The notes: a model not told the origin generated them from the sequence alone. A stretch of 64,000 nt of DNA from Glycine soja (GCF_004193775.1 NC_041021.1:2304001-2368000); one strand, 5' to 3'; numbered from the stretch's first letter, positions 1 through 13,000 are shown. Program-made: numbers and translations.

Positions 1-2776
1 TATGCGTTCATGGCGTAGGCCGCGTGGGGCCTAACTGTGTTGGGCTTGAAGCATGGCCCACCGTCCTTTATGGGCCCGGAATCTATTCCACTGCGTCTGC
101 AAACAAAGTCAATGTTTGCCTGCAACACTGCTTCACTAGCATTCGTTTTCTTTGAAGAAGATGAAGATGATGCAGGTGACTCTGAAGGTGTTAATGCCAT
201 GGGTCTAGATGTGGGACCCAGCGCCTGCATTTACATTATTACACTACACAACATTAAACCAATCGTAACTCGTAATGTTCAACTTATTAACGTAAAAACA
301 ATTAATAATAAAAAGTAGGAATTATTGATAAATGAGACATAGACTTCCCTCCTTACACTTGATTCTTTCTTTTTAATTCTTTATTTTTCTTGCATGGATA
401 AATTTGCTTACACCGTATCACATAGCTTTCATTCCATGACCCTCCTTATTGGCTCACACTGTAATCCTCCAAGTTAAAGTCACTCAAAGTCATACTTCTA
501 CAAATTAAATTTTAAGACAAAATTTTAATGCGCAAGTATACTCTTGAGAGTAACTATCAAACATGTTACGGAATTGAAATTATTCTCTAAAAAGTATATT
601 CTAACACTCAAAAATACTTTTTAAACTGTTAACCAAACATCAATTTTTTAATTAATTTATTGATTATTTTGACATGGATTAACAAGAATAAATAAAGGGT
701 AGTAGCGTAATGCTAAATTATTGCAATACTTTGTATAAATCATTTGAATGTGATAGAAAAATAAAATGAACTAAATAAATCTTAATCAGTATTCATCGGA
801 CACTGATTAAGAAATCAACAATTTTTATAATAAAAATGTATGCCTACTATTTTTTATAATACTTTATTTTGGAATTCTTGATTAATATTTATAAGAAATT
901 AATTAAGATTTTTCGTTAGGCATTATAATAGTATGTTGCATTGCTCCCATAATTAAATGAATCATAGAAGGCAATTTGAATAGGATCATTTTGGCATTTT
1001 AGGTTAAGGACGGTGACATTTTCTGACCTATCACCACGTGGTTAGGAATCAGAAAGGACGTGATTTATTTATTTGGAAAATGGTTGATATAAACTTGTTT
1101 TTATAGATAAATGGAAAATAAAAGATAAAAATACTGTAATAATATTCATCATTTTATAAATATTTTTTAGTTTTATTATTTCAATATAAAAATGTATATC
1201 ATCATTAGTTTAGAGTATTTTTCTGTATTCTTGTTATTTCACTCCTTGTTATATGATGTTATATATAAAATTTGTGCATAATATAACTTCTTTAAAAATG
1301 TTCAGCCATATAAAAAAAACAACACAGATAAACCCTAAATCACATAGTGGCAGACTGGGCAGTGCTGTAATTGCAAGAAAACAAAAAGAAAAAAAAAATT
1401 ATTGGGCATTATTTAGGAAGAAGTATAAATGACTGAAGCCAACCCTAATACTTGAAATTAAAGCTAGATATGTAAAGTTTGCTAAACAACATAGGGGCAG
1501 TGTTGTACATGCAAACAGGAAAGACATATGTTAGTCATTATTTTGCAAGGGAGTAGTACCCAAGGTAAAAAAAAAAATTATCGATAAATATTATTTTTTT
1601 ATCAACTTTCTACGCTACACATTGAACGAAAAGCAAGCATCCATTTTCATTTTTCTAATAATTTTAAATTTTAAAAATAAAGAGAAAGCAAAAGAAATAC
1701 CTAAGTAGTTAGTGATGGTGAATTGATGAAGAAAGAAGAAATTGTGAGTTCAAATTTATTAATTAATATTTATTCATAAAAAAACGGAATATGCAAGTAC
1801 CTGTTTGGCAGTGTAGACGGCAACGTGATAAACCGGAGTAAGATCAGGCTTAAACAACCCAGAATTCCGCTCAGAAACAGTAGGCTTGAGATTCCCATTA
1901 AACAAAGAGAAGACATAAGTTTTGAATGTTCAATTAGGCATACTCTGCCAGAGTTAACTGCTTTATAAGATTCCCATTATATGAGCATTGTCAAAATCCA
2001 TACCCGGTTGATTCGGGTCACCCATAGAGGACCAACCCGTTTTGCCACGATAAGCTCCACGTCAGCAAACCCGAGCCTCTTCATCGCAGAGAAAACAGCG
2101 TCCATCTGGGCATCGAACATGTTGCTGTAGTTAAAACCCGTGAGATGGTCCAAAACGCCGCCGTTTGGTTTAGGCGAGGGTCTCGGGTCGGGGAGAATCC
2201 GAAGAACGGGTACGGGTTTATCATGAAAGGGGATTTCGTTTCGCGGTGGAAGTTTAAAATTGGCGCGAAGATGGCTCTATCGTAGCCGCGGCGGAACGCG
2301 GCGGCGCTGGGGGGATTTGAAGTGGAGAGAATTCCGAGGGAGTGAGGGGTGGAGACTTGGATTGTGGTGAGGTTTGAGATTGTTAGGGCTTCGTGGAGCG
2401 ATTTCATGGTGGGGAGAATGTGCGAAATTAGGGTTTTGTCGGAGGTGGCCGGGAGGAAGGGGAGGAGGTTGGCGGAGAGCCAGGCTTGTGCGGCGGGGAG
2501 TGTGGAGAGGGAGGGGATGTCGGCGTTGGGGACTGTGACGGTGACGGAGATTCCGGTGCCGGCGAAGGCGCGGAGAATGGCGGGGTTGGCGTCGAAGAGT
2601 TTGACGCGGTCGATGGTGGTTTGGGATATGAGGAAGGCTGCGACGGTTGACGGCGGAGGGAGGTTGTCCGCGACGGTGCCGTAGTTGACGCCAATTTTGG
2701 CGGTGGAGGAAGCGTTGAAGAGGGTGCATGAGAAGAGTGCGAGGAGAAGGAAGGGACATGGTTCGATTTCGGCCAT
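1..2776 (-). pseudogene. Broken GH17 beta-1,3-glucanase with X8 domain
   Basis: Read on the minus strand, exon 1 (2776-1801) gives a signal peptide, then the GH17 start IGVNYGTVADNLPPP and DRVKLFDANPAILRAF, and later PFMINPYPFFGFSP. A phase-preserving GT donor follows TAKQ at 1801. Exon 2 (224-1) begins after a CAG acceptor and encodes a Ser-rich linker and an X8/CBM43 domain (NASEAVLQANIDFVC, GGPCFKPNTVR, HAAYAMNA), continuing off the window. Intact members hydrolyse cell-wall or plasmodesmal callose. This copy is dead: there is a frameshift near 2170-2200, a one-base loss near 2040-2046 and further frame changes before 1980. Two lesions hit catalysis: the VGNEV stretch carrying the acid/base Glu is missing at about 2440, and the frameshift near 2043 removes the G of the nucleophile Glu codon in VAETGW. 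In X8 the WC start is lost (about 150) and one Cys is Ser (78-80). Family assignment is firm; the exact paralogue is not known. Confidence 0.85.
225..1800 (-). other. Intron of the GH17-X8 pseudogene
   Basis: This 1.6-kb A+T-rich stretch sits between a GT donor (at 1800-1799, minus) and an AG acceptor (226-225, minus) that keep the reading phase across TAKQ and the ALGPTSRP linker. No other coding signal was seen in it. Confidence 0.65.
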
Positions 2777-4951
2777 GGCTTAGGGAGAAAGAGCCGTTAG
2801 TGAGGAAGTTACTACAAGTTAGTAATATGCATTGCAACTTCATTCAAGTATGGAATTAGTGTTTGTTTTACCTCGCTCAATTAATTTTAAGTTTACAATT
2901 GGTTTTAAATATATTCTTTAATTATAATAAAAATATTTAAACATAAATTATATTATTTCAAAATTAATATATTTGATATATGGGTCCAAATTAAGGTTCA
3001 AACTCAACATATCGTTCCAACTTCCAACATACAGAATGTTTGGTTTCAAATTATGGTGTGCTAGTTGGATTTGTAAGGAAACGTATTGCGAAATGTCATT
3101 TCCATAGTATTTGGTGGGAGGAAATAAGAGATGAAAGTATAAAGAATGAAAAAAAATGAATAAGAATAAAAATATGAATTAAAGAAATTATGTTTCAAAA
3201 AAAGTAAGTCAAAAGACATATTAACAATTATTTATTTATTTTTATTATTATTTTTACATGAATTTTTATTATTTATTATTATTATAGACAGAAAAGAAAA
3301 AAAAAGTAAAAAATTATCATAAATATAATATGTGATATAATAAAAAAAAAGTGGTCCCTCTTTTGTGGTGGAGGGTGAACACTTTTCTTCTTTTCAATCT
3401 TTATGCTTTTTTCTCTTTATTGTATATCTATATGTTGTAAAGTAACATTTTTTGGTGTTAATGTATATTTATCAATTTTTATAGTGTCTTAACTTTTAAT
3501 GATATTTTTTATATACCGGATTTTTTCATTTTCTTTGTATATTCATAATTCATGTACGGTGCAGGATTTTCTTTTTATATTTTAACATTAGAGTTTAATA
3601 AATAGTAAAAGATTTTATATTATTTATCTATCAATCATCTTTTTTCACATTTTAAGTTATTATATAAATTAAAAAAATATTATAATTACCATTTTCATGT
3701 ATAGTTTATTTTTATATTATTATATTCATACGATAATCATGAATGTTATATGCAAATTATTTCCGATCAGGTTTTTGGTCTAAAGATAGAAGTGTTTATA
3801 TGTACGGAAAACATGCCAATCTAATGACACTCAAATCAACACAACAAATTAAGTTGTATTGTTGAACATTTGAATCAAATTCAATCCAACCTGTTTATAG
3901 ATATCTTAAGTCACATGTTTTAATTTTTGAATCTATCAAGATAACAAGTTAATTTATAAAATTAAAGGAATTAAATGTTACAATTAGAAAAATAAAAATT
4001 ATTAACTTGAAAAAATATGGAAAAAAAATTGCAGCTCAGGGAAAAAAAATTGAATCACAATTTAAGATTGATTATAAGATAAATGTCTTTACCTTGTTTT
4101 TAATTTTTGGTGCGGAAATGTCTGTTACCTGTCTTTTCTTTTGTGTGGAGATGCCTCTTTGTCAAAAACCAAGAAAAATATTATTTTCTCTCATGCAATT
4201 GCTTTCTGCACCCCATAATTTTTAATAACCTTGAATTATCTTTATTTATTACCAGGCCTCTCTAAATTTTTTAAATAATAAAAAAATAAAAGTTAAATAC
4301 AGATAATAAAAAATAATAAAATAAAAGAAAACTAATAATATAAAAATGGTGAAAAGTCAACGTAAGTTTGAAGAAAAAATTGAAATTTAAAAAGTAATTT
4401 AAAGATAAAATTATCCACTAAAATGTGTAAATAAAATAGAGTAATTCTCATTATTAATAGATAGATTCTAAATAACTTCCTCTCTCACCTTCTTTCTCGA
4501 AATTCTACGATTCCTTCAAAACATGTCTCCTATATTTTAGCAGCTGTAAACCTTCATTTACTGCATTTTTGTTATCTCCTAATGCTCGTTCTCCTTCTGT
4601 CTTCCCTCTATTTTCCTTAGCAGGAAACACTTGTATGAAGTGTAGAAGGTGACATTAACCTTCTTTTGTCTTCCTCCTTTGTTTGTGGACATCGAGGTTC
4701 CTATTTGAAATCATTGGGTCAGGTTTTTATTTTATTTTATTAGTTTTTATGGATTTTTTATTCTGTAAGATTACAATTTAATGGAATTTGGATCAAGTGT
4801 TCTGGAATGGTGGTACAATTGTTCCGGATTGAGTAACCCATAGTAGTTCTTGATAACCGGTTACTGAGTCCATAACAGTGTTGACATATTTTTTTAATAC
4901 ATTTTCAGAATATATGTATCATATCAGATCACTTAATCGATAAGATATAAA
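2777..4951. other. A+T-rich intergenic stretch, no gene seen
   Basis: Upstream of the glucanase pseudogene. Only short chance open frames occur, such as 4007-4225, which is low complexity and resembles nothing I recognise. No RNA gene or clear transposon end was found before the CACTA terminus at 4952. Confidence 0.5.
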
Positions 4952-7900
4952 CACTACTAAAAATTATACATTTAACATAGGTTAACATCGGTTTTCGGCA
5001 AAACCGATGCTAACACCAACGCGGTTGCATACTTGTAATTAAGACTAGATTATTAATCAGATCACACTCTTGCTTCTCCCTGACCTCCCACTCTCACTCT
5101 CGCAAAGGCACCCTTAGGCCGCCGTCGTCACTGGCATTGTCCCTGACCCCGATGCTGAGTCTCGCATAGCCACGCTCAGGCCGTTGTGATCGCCGTGACG
5201 CTCACCCCACCCTCGTGTTTTGGTAAGTTTTGTTGGTTTCCTTGAACGACCTTTGTGTTTGAAGAAGCTTGGTGTTTCAACACGTTGACCTCACCCTCAA
5301 GTCACTACCATTGTGTTTGAACAAGCTTCATTGGTTTTCTTGCAGGCATTCCATTGGCACGAAAGCAGTCTTTGATCGTGTTTGTACTCGAAATCACAAG
5401 GTAAGTTTTGCTCACCCCACCCTCGCAATCTTTGCCATTCTGTTAACTTCCCTTAGTTATAAGTTCCCTTAAACTGAGCTTTTAACTTCCCTTAGTTGGT
5501 TGCAACCTGCATTTGATCTATTTAGGAAAGTTGTTGTTTTGACTGTTTGAAGGTTCAGATACCCTGAAACTAGGTTCAGGCCCTTTGATTTGCACTATAT
5601 CAGAGGTGAGTTAGCCTATTGACAATTACCCCTTTATTCTTAGTGATTATTATTTGTGTTGTTGTTGATGAAGCTCTGTTGTTGTAGGTTTAGGGGTTGT
5701 AGTTTCTATTTCTTTCATCCACAGAAGGAACATTGCAGGTAAAATTATTTATTTGTTCTATAACATTTCACTAAACCTATGGTAGTATAGCATGGGTTTG
5801 TTTTGTACTTGCGATATGTAGTTGGCTAAACTTTGTGTTATGTGAGGCATTTGGTTCAACATTCCATATTGCCATTACCTTGTAGAATATGGATAACCTG
5901 AACTGCATGTCCTATAGTGGCAAAACTATGCTATTTTGCCAGCATATAAACATGTTTGCACCCCTACACAATCAAGTATTGTACATGGATACCATAGAAA
6001 ATAGAAAGAATAACAGTGTTTTTCACTTGATTTTGTAGAAAACAGATTAGAAAGATATACAAGAGAGAGAAAATGGAGATGAAATTTGTCTGAAAAAGTA
6101 TATATGCACATATAAGTTTAATTTGGATTGGACTGAGTTGCTTTTTAAAATTGAATCTAAAACCCAATCCAGAGTTCACTCTTTCTTATTAAAAGGACAA
6201 AACACATAGTTTAGTGTTTCTAATTAAAGGTAGTATGTACGTATTAGAATTTCGAAGTCCACATTCCTTTAGGATCTCATATGCTGAAAGCCTCATAGGA
6301 CAAGTTGTCAACATTACTAAAGGTAGTATGCAGATATTACAAAAGTGATCATGCTCCGAATCATAATTGATAACTAGCATGTATGGCTCCCTAAAGCTAG
6401 AGAAAATCCAAATAAAGCCCTGAAAAACTAGAGAAAATGCACATATTGAATTATTGCTATCCACATATCATAATTTGAGTTGAGAACTTGATAGTAAAGA
6501 CATAATGAGAACATGATCACTTTTGTAGAGTTTTGTCTTTCATTTAACTATGGTACTTTAATAAATAATGAGAAGTTTATATGAACTCCACAATTCTGTA
6601 GGCTAAGTTATTACATAGTTGTTAGTCCATGCAGTCTAGTCATATGAGCATTAGTAATGTTACATAGTTTGGTTGAGCATAAGCTAAATTACTTTGTTGT
6701 AGTTGAACTAGGTTTGACTCTGAGTTTTTCTAATGTCATTACTCATTAGTTCTCAAAGGTTATTTTCTGCAAAATGTGATACATATCTTTGTTGTGGCAG
6801 TATGGCCCATGGCTAATTGGCATATGCTTTTTATTTTTAGGTTATCATTTACTACTGCTTAGTGGCCTTGTTATGGAAGCTATTTGATTAAAGCAACTCC
6901 AGGTAAAGCACATTGTTACTATTGCTTATATATACATGTATATGTGTAAAGCACATTGTTACATTGTTTTTAATTGTAATTCCTAGATAGTAGTGGTTGT
7001 AGTTTATGTTTGTTATGTTATTTTGTGCTCACTTGAAATCTGCACTCACATCATTTTAAGCAAAGATAAATGTCAACTTTTTAAATTGATTTGATTTTTC
7101 ACAACTGTTTACTGTCCCCTCAATCAATTCTGGCCTTGAGTAGCATGATGGTAAAAAGCAATGGGTAGAAATTCATTAGTCTTTGTTCCATTGATAGGAT
7201 TAATAGCTGGTGATGGGTGTCCATCAATTATTAGTTAGGATAAGTAAAGCTTAAAGTGGAATAATCCAATGTCCATTAACTTTGTAAGTTGTATACCTGA
7301 AACACTATATTTAATCGTAATTCGTAGCTAGTAGTGGTTGTAGTAGGCAGTAGTGGCTGCATTTGAAGCAATTGGTGTCTCAATACCAGGAGTAGATTAG
7401 AACCATGGAGGTTTGAATCAACTTTCTCTGCATTTTGTTTAGCCATAGCTAACCCATTAAGCTAAGGATGCATGTTTTGTCTTGGTGCTGAAATTTCCTC
7501 TTGTTGTGAGCAATGATTTGGTCTTGGGCTGGAGTATTGGGTTGTCCCACTCCCACTAGAATAACTTTCAAGTGTTTGTTTGTCACACACAGTGTCATAT
7601 AACTTAATTTATAACCTCTGCTGAAAGAACTAGGAATTTAGCTGTGAGAAGTGAGAACAACATTCAATGAAATAAACTACTGAAGTAACTTCTGACACAT
7701 TTTTTAAAAAAATACTGAAAGTACTCTGCCTTCTCCTTCCCCCAGCCCTGTCTCCCTCCCACGGTCACCCTCCCTTCTCATTTTTCTATCTATTTTCTTC
7801 TCTTTAAAGCCACCTTGATCTTTCTTTCATTAAAAAAAATTAAAGTATGTATTCCAAGTTAGTATCAAAGTTGTAGATAACACTTAACATTTTGTTCAAA

Positions 7901-8172
7901 TTAACTACCTAATGAAAATAAAAGTATGGATTCCCAATGTGATACCCTAAAAAATGCTCTGCTCTAGGAAGAGTTAGTTGCCTTACTATTTAGATTGTGT
8001 TGCTCATCATCACATGTACAAATTTTTGTTACCAATTAATGTTTTTATTACTTATTCACTACCATTAATGACCACTGATATATGTTATACAAATTATGTT
8101 CATGATGAGTGAACCTTAGCTTCCCGTTTGAGACTGAATGCAATGACTCTTACGAACAGTTTGCATTAATCA

Positions 8173-10332
8173 TTGTATTCAATCTTGAATTGTCCATTTG
8201 GACGATTTGGGGAGATTGATATTTTTATGGTAGATTCATGCATACTTTACAGACATGAATTTGAAGAAATGTCCAAATGCCCTAGGTGTGGGGTAATGTG
8301 GTACAAAGTCAAGGATGATGAGACTTTTCTAATACGTGCAATGCTTTTTTGTACCATTAATGACTTTCCAACATATGGGAATTTGAGCGGTTACAGTGTT
8401 AAGGGTCATCATGCATGCCCCATCTATGAAGAAGACACAAGTTACATACAACTGAAACATGGTAGAAAAACAATTTACACTAGGCATCGACGTTTTCTAA
8501 AACCTCATCACCCTTACAGGTGATTGAAAAAGTCATTTAATAGAAGTCAAGAGCATGAAACTACGCCAATACCGTTGACTGGTGAGAAGGTCTTCCAACG
8601 AGTTAAACACCTGAATACTACATTTGGAAAGACCTAAAAGAAGGAAAAATGTAAGACTTGCATATGGAAGAAGAAGTCAATTTTCCTTGATCTTTTGTAC
8701 TAGTCTAATCTGCATATTAGACATTGTACTGATGTTATGCATGTGGAGAAAAATGTATGTGATAGTGTCATTGGGACGCTCCTTAACATTCAAGGTAAGA
8801 CGAAAGATGGTTTGAATACTTGTCAAGATTTAACTGAGATAGATATACGATCACAATTGCATCCAAGGTCTGATGGTAAAAAAATATACTTGCCTCCAGC
8901 TTGTCATACTTTGTCCAGAAAGGAGAAGATTAGTTTCTGTCAATGTCTGCACCGGGTCAAAGTCCCACAAGGATACTCTTCAAATATTAAGAGTCTTCTA
9001 CAGTTGAAGGATCTAAAGTTGGTAGGGTTAAAGTCTCACGATTGTCACGTCTTGGTGCAACAATTGTTACTAGTGGCCATACGAGACATTTTGCCTAACA
9101 AAGTCAGGTTAGCCATAACTCACCTATGTTTTTTCTTCAATGCCATATGTAGCAAGGTCGTTGATCCTGTGAAGTTAGATGAGCTGGAAAACGAGGTTTC
9201 CATTATACTGTGCCAGTTGGAGATGTATTTTCCTCTTTCTTTCTTTGACATCATGTTTCACTTAATTGTTCATCTAGTTAGAGAAATCAAATGTTGTGGT
9301 CCTATTTTTTTGCGGTAGATGTACCCGATTGAGTGATACATGAAGATCTTAAAAGGGTATACGAAAAATTTACATCATCCGAAAGCATGTATTGTTGAAA
9401 GATACATTGCAGAAGAAGTCATTGAATTTTGTTCAGAGTACATTGAAAAGGCTAAACTTGTTGGGCTTCCTGAGTCTTGGCATGACGATAGATTGGGCGG
9501 TAAGGGTTCAAGAGGACTGCATGTTATCACTCAAAGTGTAGAACATTTGTTGCAAGCTCACTTGTATGTGTTGAATAACAGTAATGAAGTATTGCCATAC
9601 ATACTTCAGCATGAAGGTTTAGTCAAAGAAAGTAATCCAAAAATGTCGAAGAACTGGGTATTGAAAAAGCATAACAAGACTTTCTTTGATTGGTTTAAAG
9701 ATACAATCTTTGCTGATGAAAATGCTTCTAAAACGTTAAGAATGCTAACAGATGGACCTAAAAGAAATGTTATAACTTGGCAAGGATACGACATAAACAA
9801 GTCTTCCTTTTATACAAAAGCACAAGACGAGAAAAGTACAATGCAAAACAATGGGGTCACCCTAAGGGCTGAATCTCAACACTTCGTCAGTGTACATGAT
9901 GACAATCCGTGTGTAGCTTCCATCCCTTACTTTGGGTTCATTGAAGAAATTTGGGAGCTTAACTATGTCAAATTTACTGTTTGTGTTTTCAAATGTAAAT
10001 GGGTTGACAGCAACACTGACATGCGGATCAATGATGTGGGATTTACGTTGGTAGATCTTAAGAAACTTGCTTACCAGAATGACCCTTTCATCATGGTGAA
10101 AAGATCAAAATAGGTATTTTATGTTCAAGACCCTTGTGATGAAAGGTGGTTAGTGGTTCTACACGGGAAAATAATTGGTGTTAATGTAGAAGATGATGAT
10201 TCATACATTGAGACTTATGTTAGTCCTTTGTCCACAAAAATGTCGCCTAATGTCGTCGGAGAAGGTGAAGTTGACGACGTTCATGCTAATCGTAATGATC
10301 ATGATGAAGGAGAATTAATTAACATCGTCTAA
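8173..10332 (+). pseudogene. CACTA transposase remnant (tnp2, DUF4218, DUF4216)
   Basis: Three consecutive blocks match the plant CACTA transposase. Block one (8173-8523) has the zinc-knuckle-like CPRCGVMWYKVKDDE and then AMLFCTINDFP, YSVKGHHACP and YTRHRRFLK. Block two (from about 8737) has DVMHVEKNVCDSVIGTLLN, then CQLEMYFPLSFFDIM and LIVHLVREIKCCGP (DUF4218). Block three (9340-10332) has YMKILKGYTKN, VERYIAEEVIEFC, YDINKSSFYTKA, the DUF4216 part FKCKWVDSN and VFYVQDPCDERW, and a terminal stop at 10330. Family members cut and rejoin element ends. This copy has a large internal deletion straight after VKDDE and several stops (after HPYR, at LRW read as LR-stop, and before VFYVQDP), so it cannot make active enzyme. 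Confidence 0.88.
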
Positions 10333-10439
10333 TGTAATTTTCTTATTATGCGTGCAATGATTTGAGTCCATTCATTTACATAACCGATTATAGTTTTTTG
10401 ATAATGTTATTTAAGTAATGTTTTTTTCTTTGCAGGAAG

Positions 10440-10576
10440 ATGGCTACTCTACTCAGCTCTCCTCCTCCTCCTACAGAAGCAGCATCACAATCGCCATCTA
10501 CTTTGAAGCGGACAAGAAAAGCCACACGGCTACGATAATTGGCGACTAGACCAGCTGGGGCTGACAGACCGGTGGT
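10440..10576 (+). pseudogene. First exon of second CACTA gene (TnpA-like), truncated
   Basis: After a TTTGCAG acceptor an ATG at 10440 opens MATLLSSPPPPTEAA and continues to KRTRKATRLR, then a TAA where family members have Ser (RLRSLATRP). It continues as LATRPAGADRPVVH before homology stops at about 10576. This is the conserved N-terminus of the second protein of plant CACTA elements, which binds subterminal repeats. The TAA and the truncation make it non-functional. Confidence 0.7.
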
Positions 10577-10680
10577 CCACAAGAACATATCAATTTCATA
10601 GCAATTTCTCATTGAGATATCAATTGGTTCATCAAACATATATAATTCACAGTTATAATTGTAAGGATAGAATCAAAATT

Positions 10681-11405
10681 TGTGGAAACACCCCAAAAAC
10701 TAATTCCAATTGATACTCTAAGGATCCCTACACATGTTCTCACTACTCCCCAGTTGTGAATAACTCATTTCTTATCTCTAAGTGGGCTCACGTGTGTATT
10801 ATGATAGTGATAACGACATCTTTACACTTTTTGTGGGATTCCTCAAGCTTTTTCCTCTGATTATTCTAATAGAGTTTTCAAGCGTTAGAGAGAAAGAGAA
10901 GAGATTGAAGCCTCCATTTTTTTACTGTCTATGTGCGATGACTATTTCTACCTCCAAAGACATTATTTTGCAAATCTCAATGGTGAAACTATGAGAAAAT
11001 GAATTTCAAACCTGCTGACCAAATTTCACGATGATCCAACGGTTAACGATTCCAAGATCGTAGTTTTACTGCTTCAGTTTTGGGTTTCTGCAGGAAAAGA
11101 AAAAGCTACGATGCGAAGGAGATTGAGAGGAATAGGAGGCGTAGAGAGTATCGTTCGTCTGAAAATTGACCTACGATGTCTCTATTTATAGATAGGGTAC
11201 TCACAACCTATTATTTACTCTATTTTTATTTCCTATCAAATGAATTAATCAAATATCTTTCTTTCTTTTTCCTTCAAACCATTATTTTAATAAAGTTATT
11301 TCTCCTTATTTATTTAATTATAAAAACCTCATCTTTTTTCTAAAACTCTATGTATTTTTAAATTAAAATCCTTTTTAATTTATTTATGAAAAATAGGATG
11401 TTACA
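10681..11405. mobile_element. LTR-like fragment or solo LTR, about 725 bp
   Basis: The block begins TGTGGAAACACCCC and ends GGATGTTACA. On the minus strand this is the start TGTAACATCC seen in many plant Ty3/gypsy LTRs. Its right border (11405) is exactly where homology to the WD40-like pseudogene ends, which supports the boundary. It contains a CACGTG motif and a TATTTATAG box. The flanking five bases differ (AAATT and ACTAC), so no target duplication is seen. The 10577-10680 stretch between the CACTA remnant and this block is unassigned. No gag or pol sequence was found. Confidence 0.4.
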
Positions 11406-11409
11406 ACTA

Positions 11410-12260
11410 CCATATTCCCTCAAGATTATATCCATTCAAGATGATATAGTTCTAAAAACATTCAACCATTTGTTTCATCGTATGATCCTAAAAAAATTGC
11501 CTTGCATTAAAAGATAATGAGATTTTAATTTCTTGTTATGTGTGTGTTATTTGTATTGCATTCTAGGTGCCATAACTGGTGATCCTTAAATGAAGTGGCA
11601 AGCTCCTCACGAAAGTTCCAAACAAATAATGTTTGATAGTTAAAAGTATGGAACAATAGATTCTCGTACAAAAAGTTAAAAGTTCATGGATTCATAAACT
11701 CTATTATGCTTATCTCTATTAGCTCAAAATTTTGAACATCAAGAATTTAAAGGTTCTCATTATCTTGTTGAACTAGAAGCTTTTCATTAAATAGCTCTAT
11801 TAAGTCCACCTTCTTATTCTAATAAATTAGGTGGTTGGATATTTTGAGAAATGTGTCATCTTCAATGGGTATAATCTTCAGGGGAATGCGACCATTGGTT
11901 CTATTGAAAATTAATAACATGATGCTAGGACTAATCTTGATTTCTTGAATGTGCTTATTTGAAACTGATTATAGAAAGGTGTACCCTTTAAGATCAAAGA
12001 CCTTGTAAATACTATCTTCTGGTGAGTAAGTTAGGACCTTTCCATTAGGATTTTCAGACTCTACATATCATGGTCATTTTAAACATTCATACCGGAAAAA
12101 AGGAAAGTTGACATGTTGCTTGCCCCTCTTTATGTACTCAATGTTCGTGGGTCTGCATTTGAAAAAATTGAAGTTCTTAAAAGCATAAATACATACTTTA
12201 ATGGGTCATTGTTCATATTATAGAAGTGTTTGTGGATGACTTTATGAGGGTGGGAATTCA
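11410..12260 (-). pseudogene. WD40-like (transducin family) gene piece, copy A
   Basis: Read on the minus strand from about 12245 to 11410, with several frame changes and stops, the sequence follows a conserved but uncharacterised plant WD40-like protein: HKVIHKHFY, then GKVLTYSPEDSIYKVFDLK, QEIKISPSIMLLIFNRT, PLKIIPIEDDTFLK, NKKVDLIELFNEKLLVQQ, IEFMNP, FLYENLLF, VWNFREELATSFKDH and WHLECNTNN. It is cut off at 11405 by the LTR-like block. The family match comes from memory and no gene name is offered. Confidence 0.55.
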
Positions 12261-12662
12261 AAAAGAAAATCCAATCATTGGTTTATCTTCTAAAATTTGT
12301 AGCCAAACCACACTGGTAAACAACGAAGACTATGTTTTTTGCAGTGATGATTTCGAAAAGTTTAGCTCTTCTTTACATGACAAAGGGAAAAAGGGAAGAA
12401 AAGACATTGGAGGGATCGTATTCGTTATATTGGTGTGTCAAACGCATATTGCAAAATTTTTTAGAGGTAGTGAAAAAGGCAAAAGAACAATGAAACTTCA
12501 AACAAATCTTGTGGCTTTGAAGCATCTTGACAACACTGATGTTTTTCGCTGATACCATTACATTTCATCTTTCTATTTTTCTTGTCACTATACGTTGAAC
12601 ACACCAACCTACACACCTCCTTCTTTTCATTCTCACCATTTCACCAAAAATAATAATTCAGT

Positions 12663-13000
12663 TGTGGCATTCAGATTGCAATACGAATAACACACACATA
12701 ACAAGTGATCAGGATCCCATTATCTCTGATTGTATGGGAGATTCTGATGATCAATGGATGGAAGGAAACACTGGCTGCATTAATGTTAGTGATATCTTGA
12801 CCTAGAAATGCATGGCTAAAATTAATGCAACAAGTATCGGCATCAAGGATGACAAGTGTAGTAGCATAGCTTGCACCTACAACAAGCAAACTCCTTCATC
12901 CCTAATGAGGAGTTAAGTTGCTACAATCTTTTATGATGAAGATAGAAATGAGATATATATTGGTAACATACACGGTCTTGTTCATGTATGGTCTAACTAA
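12663..13000 (+). pseudogene. WD40-like gene C-terminus, copy B (left arm)
   Basis: On the plus strand the translation runs TSDQDPIISDCMGDSDDQW, MEGNTGCINVSDILT, a stop, KCMAKINATS, then the diagnostic end FYDEDRNEIYIGN and HGLVHVWSN followed by TAA at 12998-13000. That end matches the C-terminus of a conserved plant WD40-like protein. At least two in-frame stops show decay. Confidence 0.55.

Larger units (their letters stand above)
4952..10576 (+). mobile_element. CACTA (En/Spm-type) transposon, left part, truncated
   Basis: The left terminus CACTACTAAAAATTATAC begins at 4952. It is followed by a subterminal hairpin in which GTTAACATCGGTTTT pairs with AAACCGATGCTAAC (about 4979-5013). Inside lie a decayed tnp2-type transposase (8173-10332) and the first exon of the second CACTA gene (10440-10576), in the order usual for plant CACTA elements. 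The element stops abruptly inside that second gene at about 10576. No matching right terminus (AGTAGTG preceded by an A/T tract) was found downstream, so it is a truncated fossil. The stretch 5014-8172 has no clear coding content and probably holds the promoter, leader and introns of the element. Confidence 0.8.

Noticed and set aside
2277..2843. 188-codon frame on the minus strand and overlapping frames at 2349-2694
   Set aside because: They overlap exon 1 of the glucanase pseudogene in other frames and owe their openness to its G+C-rich codons; only the GH17 frame gives recognisable protein.
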